DNA from: Thalassolituus sp034111725
GTDB taxonomy: Bacteria; Pseudomonadota; Gammaproteobacteria; Pseudomonadales; Oceanobacteraceae
NCBI RefSeq assembly: GCF_034111725.1
Contig: NZ_JAWUWR010000048.1
Location: forward strand, 1-15,428
Direction: 5' to 3'
DNA length: 15,428 nucleotides
The first letter of the stretch is position 1. Every line of letters begins with the position of its first letter. The translations under genes and the position numbers were made by a program. Below the pieces are notes generated by a model. That model saw only the letters and a list, made by a program, of their open reading frames with translations. It had not been told where the DNA came from and did not search any database. This document shows, in pieces, positions 1 to 5,135 of the stretch.

Positions 1-2
1 CT

Positions 3-1727
3 CCACAGAAAGTTGAATTCATGAAAGCCGGCGGTTCTTACGCGGTAACCTTCGGTAAGAAACTGCAAACCTTCGCGGCTGAAACTCTGGGCATTGAAGC
101 ACCGGGTGTTTACGCCTCATCTAAAGAAATCTCTCACGAAGGCCAGGGCCTGACTGCGGTTGAAAAAATCTTCAACCGTAACGCGGTAGGCGTTAAGTCC
201 AAGACGCCTCTGCACGCCGGTTCTGACGTGCGCGTTAAAGTGAACATCGTGGGTTCTCAGGACACGACTGGCCCAATGACCTGTCAGGAACTGGAATCCA
301 TGGCGGCGGCGACCATCTCGCCAAGCGTTGATGGTGCATTCCAATCTGGTTGTCACACAGCGTCTGTATGGGACAACAAAGCTAAGGCCAACACGCCTAA
401 GCTAATGGCATTCATGAACGCATTCGGTGTAATCACTGCACGTGACCCGAAAGGCGTTTACCACTCAATGACTGACGTAATCCACAAAGTACTGAACGAC
501 ATTACTGTGGACGACCGCGCAATCATCATCGGTGGTGACTCGCACACTCGTATGTCTAAAGGCGTAGCATTCGGTGCGGACTCCGGTACCGTTGCTATCG
601 CACTGGCGACGGGCGAATCAGCCATGCCAATCCCTGAGTCTGTAAAAGTAACCTTTAAAGGTGCTATGAAGCCTCACATGGACTTCCGTGACATCGTACA
701 CGCCACTCAAGCACAAATGCTGAAGCAATTCAGTGGCGAAAACGTATTCCAAGGTCGTGTAATCGAAGTACAGATCGGTACGCTGCTGGCTGACCAAGCC
801 TTCACCTTCACCGACTGGACTGCAGAGATGAAGGCGAAAGCGTCTATCTGTATCTCTACTGACGACACCCTAGTTCAGTCTCTAGAGCTTGCTAAGTCTC
901 GTATCCAGATCATGATCAACAAAGGCATGGACAACGAAGCGGGCATGCTACAAGGCCTGATCGACCTAGCTGACAAGCGTATTGCCGGCATCAAGTCTGG
1001 TGAAGAGCCAGCCCTGGCTCCGGATGACAACGCTAAGTACTACGCTGAAGTGGTTGTAGACCTAGACGTGATCGACGAACCAATGATCGCTGACCCAGAC
1101 GTAAACAACGAAGACGTATCTAAGCGTTACACTCACGACGTGATCCGTCCAGCTTCTTACTACAACGGTCGTAAAGTTGATCTGGGCTTCGTTGGTTCTT
1201 GTATGGTTCACAAAGGTGACATGCAGATCATCGCCGCCATGCTGCGCAACCTAGAGAAGAACGGACCTATCACGTTCAAAGCGCCACTGGTTGTTGCGCC
1301 ACCAACGTACAACATCGTTGATGAGCTGAAAGCTGAAGGCGATTGGGACACTCTATCTAAGTACGCTGGCTTCACTTTTGATGACAACAATCCAAAAGAA
1401 GCGGCCCGTACTAAGTACGAAAACATCATGTACCTAGAGCGCCCAGGGTGTAACCTGTGTATGGGTAACCAAGAGAAAGCAGAAGCCGGTGATACTGTTC
1501 TTGCGACCTCTACCCGCCTTTTCCAAGGCCGTGTAGTAGAAGACAGCGCCGAGAAGAAAGGTGAGTCTCTGCTGGGTTCTACCCCAATGGTTGTTCTGTC
1601 TACTATTCTGGGTCGCTTCCCGACTCTGGATGAGTACAAAGCAGCGGTTTACGGTATTAACCTAACTAGCTTCGCTCCACCTTCTAAAGACCTGGCTCGT
1701 CCAGCGATCCCTTTGAAAGCTGTTTAA
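3..1727 (+). CDS. acnB: Aconitate hydratase B (bifunctional aconitase / 2-methylisocitrate dehydratase), 5'-truncated by window edge
   Basis: Cytoplasmic 4Fe-4S enzyme interconverting citrate and isocitrate in the TCA cycle; AcnB enzymes also often hydrate 2-methylaconitate in the methylcitrate cycle. The frame is open to the first base of the window, and the codons before the first ATG (position 21) encode PQKVEF, so that ATG is internal and roughly 300 residues are missing upstream. Numbering from that Met, the substrate-loop motif GGDSHTR is at 171-177 and the three cluster cysteines are C394 (in FVGSCMVHKG), C477 and C480 (in ERPGCNLCMGN). The sequence is unlike the E. coli-type AcnB: it has extra segments around 440-470 and a C-terminus ending near SFAPPSKDL, which I recognise from the long (about 920 aa) form common in Bacteroidetes and seen in some marine gammaproteobacteria. 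It is closed by the terminator at 1795-1830. Family assignment is firm; the subtype is from memory of homologues. Confidence 0.96.
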   Translation, partial: PQKVEFMKAGGSYAVTFGKKLQTFAAETLGIEAPGVYASSKEISHEGQGLTAVEKIFNRNAVGVKSKTPLHAGSDVRVKVNIVGSQDTTGPMTCQELESMAAATISPSVDGAFQSGCHTASVWDNKAKANTPKLMAFMNAFGVITARDPKGVYHSMTDVIHKVLNDITVDDRAIIIGGDSHTRMSKGVAFGADSGTVAIALATGESAMPIPESVKVTFKGAMKPHMDFRDIVHATQAQMLKQFSGENVFQGRVIEVQIGTLLADQAFTFTDWTAEMKAKASICISTDDTLVQSLELAKSRIQIMINKGMDNEAGMLQGLIDLADKRIAGIKSGEEPALAPDDNAKYYAEVVVDLDVIDEPMIADPDVNNEDVSKRYTHDVIRPASYYNGRKVDLGFVGSCMVHKGDMQIIAAMLRNLEKNGPITFKAPLVVAPPTYNIVDELKAEGDWDTLSKYAGFTFDDNNPKEAARTKYENIMYLERPGCNLCMGNQEKAEAGDTVLATSTRLFQGRVVEDSAEKKGESLLGSTPMVVLSTILGRFPTLDEYKAAVYGINLTSFAPPSKDLARPAIPLKAV

Positions 1728-1794
1728 TTAACAGTTTTTGAGGCGATCAGCCCACTGCCCTGACCTTCGCGTTAAGGCAGCGGGTTAAACAAAT

Positions 1795-1830
1795 AAAAAA
1801 CCGGCACTCGAAAGAGGAGCCGGTTTTTTT
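1795..1830 (+). terminator. Rho-independent terminator of acnB
   Basis: The arms CCGGC (1801-1805) and GCCGG (1819-1823) are extended by an A6/T6 pairing, with an inner CTC-GAAA-GAG helix capped by a GNRA tetraloop and a run of seven T (1824-1830). It lies 68 bases after the acnB stop. A second, weaker hairpin (CTGCC at 1755-1759 with GGCAG at 1776-1780, plus flanking C/G pairs) sits between the stop and this terminator. Confidence 0.93.
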
Positions 1831-2091
1831 GTGTCTTACAGGGTTTGACTGCCCCCACCCCGCATAAAACACTCATTCTTTAGTGCATTTTAAGTTCGAG
1901 TGAGCTCCCTATTAGATGCCCAAATGTAAGACGACACGAGTCTGTAAACGAGCACGTACGCTTCCACACTGGCAAAAGGCGTCGCCTCAGGCACTTTTAA
2001 TAGTGGTAACGGGGAGTTATGCTCGAAACATCGAAAGGAAGCGGAGCGTCAAAACGCTCACGAATATACTGTTATATTTCTAGGAGGGTTC
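1831..2091. other. 261-base non-coding stretch upstream of the insert; no gene seen
   Basis: No convincing ORF. It contains an 8-bp inverted repeat, GTCTTACA (1833-1840) and TGTAAGAC (1925-1932), and two small hairpins of the CACT...AGTG type near 1871-1886 and 1992-2005. GTTATGC at 2016-2022 resembles the 3' core (GTTRRRY) of an integron cassette junction with one departure, so the first cassette may start there, but no matching upstream half-site was found. The left edge of the insert is therefore unresolved. No clear promoter for the downstream gene was identified. Confidence 0.5.
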
Positions 2092-3027
2092 GTGGCAAAA
2101 ACTGATATTCCTGTTCCTATCGGAGACGCTGCTACTTCACTTGGAGTGTTAGAATCTCAGATGGAAAAATGGATAAGGGAAGACAAGCCAAAGATTCTAA
2201 AAAATCATCGAGGTGTGCTATCGGTGCCGCAGTCGTATATCACGACTTGCTCCTCTAAAAGTGACTATTACAAGGCATTACTCAACTCAATACAGATTGA
2301 AAATAAACATAAGCTTCATGTTTTTACTGGTGAAGAAAAAGACCAGTTGTACAAATCGAGGCAGGCAATGCTAAAGGTTTATCGGCAATGGGCTGACCGA
2401 ATAGAAGAAATCCATAAAGACTATAAGAATGTATTTAACGAATTAAGCAATGAAACCTGGGAGTTTGCATCTTACATGCTTTTATCGAGAGCTATCGGTT
2501 TGCTGAAAGGAGCTATTGAGTTGCTATCGAAGGGGTACTGGTATGCCGGATCTATTATTAGGGAGGTAGATGAAACTTTGGATGTCGCTCAATACTTTAA
2601 AATTCGTGCTCAAAGTGGAGATCATACCGACTTAAAAAAATGGTTCCGTACTTCAGTTGCTCCTGGACATTCAAAATGTAGAAAAGCTATCGCAGAGCAT
2701 TACGCTTCAATCGTATATGAAGCAAATGCAAAAAAGCATGAGTACCTTTTGAATGAACTTTATCAAAAGAAATCAAAATGGACGCATCCAAACTTTGGAT
2801 TAATTAGAGAGTCGGGATCATTTGAAGTTATTGATGGTAAGCTTCAGATAAAGAAACTATGTTACGGCGAATGTGAACATGAGTTTAAGGTTATTGAATT
2901 AGTTGACTATTTCAAGTCATCAATATGGACGATGTACCAGCAATTCATGGTTATATTTATTGATTTTTTAAGTGTTGAGCATAGAAAAGAGCTTTTAGAG
3001 TTCAACAAATTGCAGCAGAAAATATAA
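2092..3027 (+). CDS. Uncharacterised mostly helical protein, first cassette gene
   Basis: I do not recognise this 311-residue protein with certainty. The GTG start is chosen because AGGAGGG lies at 2082-2088, close but strong; the next in-frame ATG (codon 24) has no such site. Residues about 8-50 (PVPIGDAATSLGV...VLSVPQSY) resemble a small MerR/excisionase-like winged helix or a helical adaptor. Residues about 80-225 are predicted helical, with a stretch LLSRAIGLLKGAIELLSKGYWYAG followed by SIIREVDETLDVA that recalls HEPN-like/DUF5677-type helical bundles. An R-x5-H pair (R197, H203) and W230-T-H-P are visible, but such pairs occur by chance. There is no signal peptide or clear membrane segment, so it is probably cytoplasmic. 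Its stop codon lies inside the attC-like site, and the TIGR04141-type gene follows 70 bases on. Function is not assigned; a conflict or defence role is inferred only from context. Confidence 0.85.
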   Translation: MAKTDIPVPIGDAATSLGVLESQMEKWIREDKPKILKNHRGVLSVPQSYITTCSSKSDYYKALLNSIQIENKHKLHVFTGEEKDQLYKSRQAMLKVYRQWADRIEEIHKDYKNVFNELSNETWEFASYMLLSRAIGLLKGAIELLSKGYWYAGSIIREVDETLDVAQYFKIRAQSGDHTDLKKWFRTSVAPGHSKCRKAIAEHYASIVYEANAKKHEYLLNELYQKKSKWTHPNFGLIRESGSFEVIDGKLQIKKLCYGECEHEFKVIELVDYFKSSIWTMYQQFMVIFIDFLSVEHRKELLEFNKLQQKI

Positions 3028-3075
3028 CAATTAAAGGTTAGGGGATGCTTCGCGCCCCAGCTTTATTCGTTAAGT
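3022..3075 (+). other. attC-like integron recombination site between the two cassette genes
   Basis: The left core ATATAAC (3022-3028) fits RYYYAAC at 6 of 7 positions; the right core GTTAAGT (3069-3075) fits GTTRRRY fully. The arms fold on each other: AAC with GTT (3026-3028/3069-3071), then an interrupted spacer, TAAAG (3032-3036) with CTTTA (3061-3065), and GGGG (3041-3044) with CCCC (3055-3058). A3040 is left extrahelical, and the loop around GCTTCGCG is capped by a short inner stem. Imperfect spacers, an unpaired base and a variable terminal loop are hallmarks of attC folding. At 54 bases it is near the lower size limit. It overlaps the upstream stop codon (TAA 3025-3027) and ends just before the next gene, as in cassette arrays. 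Confidence 0.72.
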
Positions 3076-3097
3076 ATCAAACATGGAGCATTCCGCA

Positions 3098-4732
3098 ATG
3101 GATGGTGATAAAAAAAATCCGTACCTCTTTCTAAATTCATTTCTCGTAAAAGATGAATATAAAGACCTGGACGTCAGCGAGTTCCTAAAGAGTTCTGCAC
3201 AAGTAAATTCCTACGACATTGATACTCAACATGATCTAGACGGGCGTCTATTCGTAAAAATTCCAGAGGAGAAAAAGCCTAAGTGGGCTACGTTTACTGA
3301 AGAAGTTACGGGTGTAGGTTTGGATGAACTATCGAATAGATCTAGTTCTGCGTTACTAATTATTAAAGCTCCCGACAACACAATGGCTTTTACTTTCGGG
3401 CATGGTCGTTATCTCTTAGATACTAAGTATTTAGTACATGATTTTGGAATTAAAACAGCGCTGAACACCTTAAAGCACGATAGCTTGAGAAGTGTTGATC
3501 TTCTTACTTTAGATGATCAAGCTGTACAAAAAAAATCTCAAGCAGCGAGAGAGTCAGATGTCGGTGTCTTTGGGATTGATATTTCGAAAGATGTACTGAG
3601 GGCAGTAACAGGTTCACCTAAATCAAGTGTCAACTTAAAGAATATCTCAGGAGGTGATTCTGTATTTTCTTTTGGTATAGAATTAAACATCGATGAAATT
3701 AGTAATTTAATCTCAACGCTTTCTAGCTATTACAACAATGACTCTTACAAAGGTGAATTTTCATGGGTAGATAACATCAGGAAGATTAAGGAATCTTCTG
3801 AAATTTCGAATCTAGATGATCATCTTGTTACTGCTTTGAAAGCTAAAAGCCCTAATATATGTGTCACTATCCCTGAGTTGGCTGATTGGGACTCTATTTG
3901 GGGCTTTAGCTTTACGCGCTCCAAAAACAATATAAACCCTACGATTGAAACTAAAGACTATTATGCAAATCTTGATCTTACAGCTGTATCTGTTGAGTCA
4001 ATAAGGAGAGACCGGCTATTTGTATACGATATCCATGAGAATGAAACAGAACACCAAATATATAAATCAATTTACTTTGAGCATAAAACAAGCGACAAAG
4101 TATATGTGCTGTTCGCTGGGGCATGGTACGAAATCGCTACTGACTTTATGACTAGAGTAAACAAGACGCTTTCACAAATACCTATATCTAGCTTGCCATT
4201 CCCTGAAGTTTATACATGGACTGAAGTTGCTGATGGTAAGACAAAAGATAAGATTGAGACCGAAGGTGACTACAATATAAGGGCTGCCAATGTTCATTCT
4301 TATTACCTTTTGGATAAAAAATTAATCAAAAGCAACAGAACGACAACATCCATTGAGCTTTGTGACCTAATGACTGCAAACAAGCAGTATATTCATGTCA
4401 AGCACCGAAAAGGTGGTTCGGCTGGTTTAAGTCACTTATTTGCGCAAGGTAGTGTGTCAGCAGAAATATTGTTGGGTGATAAAGAGTTTAGAAAAGAGAC
4501 TAGAAAAGTTCTTAAACGCGTGAGTAATGGATTACAGGACACTATCCCGCTAGATAACTTCAAAAGTGATGGTGTAGAAGTTGTATTTGTAATACTTGGC
4601 GAAGATTCATCAACCTTGAAGGATAATTTACCATTTTTTAGTAAAGTGAACCTTTCCAAGGCATTTGAAAGTCTTTCTCAACGAGGATTTGATGTAAAAA
4701 TTGCGGGGGTAGGTACGGTCACGAAGCCTTGA
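3098..4732 (+). CDS. TIGR04141 / DUF6119 family sporadically distributed protein, second cassette gene
   Basis: The protein is 544 residues from the preferred ATG at 3098, which has GGAG at 3085-3088 with a 9-base spacer; an ATG at 3083 would add five residues but lacks a ribosome site. Numbering from 3083, recognisable family stretches are FGHGRYLL (105-112), VGVFGIDISKDVLRAVTG (160-177), FAGAWYEI (344-351), EGDYN (394-398), IELCDL (424-429), IHVKHRKGG (437-445) and LSHLFAQGSVSAE (449-461). I recognise these as the family called sporadically distributed protein TIGR04141, later DUF6119; its biochemical role is not known to me. The pattern E425-x-C-D428 ... H438-V-K440 between hydrophobic strands resembles a restriction-endonuclease-like core with H in place of the usual E/D, which is only a hypothesis. 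There is no signal peptide. A cassette-type junction lies before the gene and a partial one after it. The patchy distribution of the family and the mobile setting suggest a defence or similar accessory role. Confidence 0.88.
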   Translation: MDGDKKNPYLFLNSFLVKDEYKDLDVSEFLKSSAQVNSYDIDTQHDLDGRLFVKIPEEKKPKWATFTEEVTGVGLDELSNRSSSALLIIKAPDNTMAFTFGHGRYLLDTKYLVHDFGIKTALNTLKHDSLRSVDLLTLDDQAVQKKSQAARESDVGVFGIDISKDVLRAVTGSPKSSVNLKNISGGDSVFSFGIELNIDEISNLISTLSSYYNNDSYKGEFSWVDNIRKIKESSEISNLDDHLVTALKAKSPNICVTIPELADWDSIWGFSFTRSKNNINPTIETKDYYANLDLTAVSVESIRRDRLFVYDIHENETEHQIYKSIYFEHKTSDKVYVLFAGAWYEIATDFMTRVNKTLSQIPISSLPFPEVYTWTEVADGKTKDKIETEGDYNIRAANVHSYYLLDKKLIKSNRTTTSIELCDLMTANKQYIHVKHRKGGSAGLSHLFAQGSVSAEILLGDKEFRKETRKVLKRVSNGLQDTIPLDNFKSDGVEVVFVILGEDSSTLKDNLPFFSKVNLSKAFESLSQRGFDVKIAGVGTVTKP

Positions 4733-4733
4733 T

Positions 4734-4790
4734 GTCTAACAATGCAGAGCACAATGTGACCAACTAAGCCGCTACTTGTGCTATTACTGG
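4734..4790 (+). other. Incomplete attC-like site after the second cassette gene
   Basis: GTCTAAC (4734-4740), one base after the TGA stop, is a perfect RYYYAAC core. It is followed by a 7-bp inverted pair, AGCACAA (4748-4754) and TTGTGCT (4776-4782), enclosing a 21-base loop. The spacing of core, spacer and inner arm matches the attC-like site at 3022-3075. The expected right core GTTRRRY is not present at 4783-4795, where ATTACTGGAGTCC is found instead. When a cassette recombines into a non-canonical target, the last six bases come from the target, so a missing right core is explicable; erosion is the other explanation. Confidence 0.45.
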
Positions 4791-4848
4791 AGTCCCCTCT
4801 CTAACACGTTCTTCGGCTGACGTTCGTATCAAGGCGACCTCACCCTCC

Positions 4849-4944
4849 CGGCTCATCCAGAAAATTATCTTGAGCCGCAAAGCTTGCCTTTACGGCTCAA
4901 ATATCGCTCATTTATGAGCCGAAAATATGAGATTTACGGCTCAT
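4849..4944. repeat. Periodic array of alternating inverted repeats (CGGCTCAT / ATGAGCCG), BIME- or operator-like
   Basis: Five copies of an 8-bp module alternate in orientation: CGGCTCAT 4849-4856, TTGAGCCG 4870-4877, CGGCTCAA 4893-4900, ATGAGCCG 4914-4921, CGGCTCAT 4937-4944. Start-to-start steps are 21, 23, 21 and 23 bases. The units 4870-4900 and 4914-4944 form two hairpins of identical design: an 8-bp stem, one mismatch (C/A or A/A), three A-T pairs and a 7-base loop of unrelated sequence. A degenerate sixth module (ATGAGGCG) is at 4955-4962. The design fits a REP/BIME-type palindromic element or a set of spaced binding sites. It lies between the insert and acnA. Confidence 0.75.
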
Positions 4945-4994
4945 AGCGCTACTGATGAGGCGCAACACTGCTCCCACGACACCCAATAACACAG

Positions 4995-5032
4995 CAAGCT
5001 AAAGCTTGAATTTCGCAAGATTGTATACAATC
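4995..5032. promoter_or_regulatory. Two dyad-symmetric sites upstream of acnA, possible operator
   Basis: GATTGTATACAATC (5019-5032) is a perfect 14-base palindrome, of the TTGT-N2-ACAA type bound by several FCD-subfamily GntR regulators of carboxylate metabolism. A second dyad, CAAGCT-AA-AGCTTG (4995-5008), lies with its centre 24 bases upstream, about two helical turns away. The regulator is not encoded in the window. Symmetry is seen directly; the regulator class is inferred. Confidence 0.4.
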
Positions 5033-5056
5033 CAGCCGAACCGGCGCTCACCAACC

Positions 5057-5084
5057 TTGATTTACCCCATCGAACCGCTAAAAT
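5057..5084 (+). promoter_or_regulatory. Candidate sigma70-type promoter of acnA
   Basis: TTGATT (5057-5062) and TAAAAT (5079-5084) are separated by 16 bases, each with a modest match to the consensus. Transcription would start near 5091, giving a leader of about 45 bases before the acnA start at 5136. The dyad at 5019-5032 would be centred about 65 bases upstream of that start. Confidence 0.35.
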
Positions 5085-5135
5085 TGCTGACCATCTTAAA
5101 GCCTCGCCAATCTCTGTATTCTCTAGGAATCCAGC

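Larger units (their letters stand above)
2016..4790 (+). mobile_element. Two-gene integron-type cassette insert without integrase (CALIN-like), left edge uncertain
   Basis: Two same-strand AT-rich genes, each with little flanking DNA, are separated by an attC-like site at 3022-3075, and the second is followed directly by another attC-like half (4734-4790). This gene-attC-gene-attC order is the architecture of integron gene cassettes. No tyrosine recombinase IntI gene lies in the window, so if correct this is a cluster of attC sites lacking an integrase. The left end is placed at a GTTATGC core only tentatively; the right end is where recognisable attC structure stops. Both genes look lower in GC than the neighbouring acn genes. 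The alternative is an ordinary genomic island with a fortuitous hairpin between the genes. Confidence 0.5.

Noticed and set aside
1208..1639. 143-codon minus-strand frame inside acnB, and several similar minus-strand frames inside acnA
   Set aside because: Shadows of high-confidence coding sequence; composition and lack of ribosome sites do not support genes.
1833..1932. Inverted repeat GTCTTACA/TGTAAGAC, 100 bases overall, as a possible further attC or element end
   Set aside because: Cores would read GTCTTAC and GTAAGAC, lacking the AAC/GTT needed for cleavage, and the inner arms pair poorly.
4849..4944. CRISPR-like array
   Set aside because: Units alternate orientation and the gaps are 12-16 bases, too short for spacers; no cas genes.
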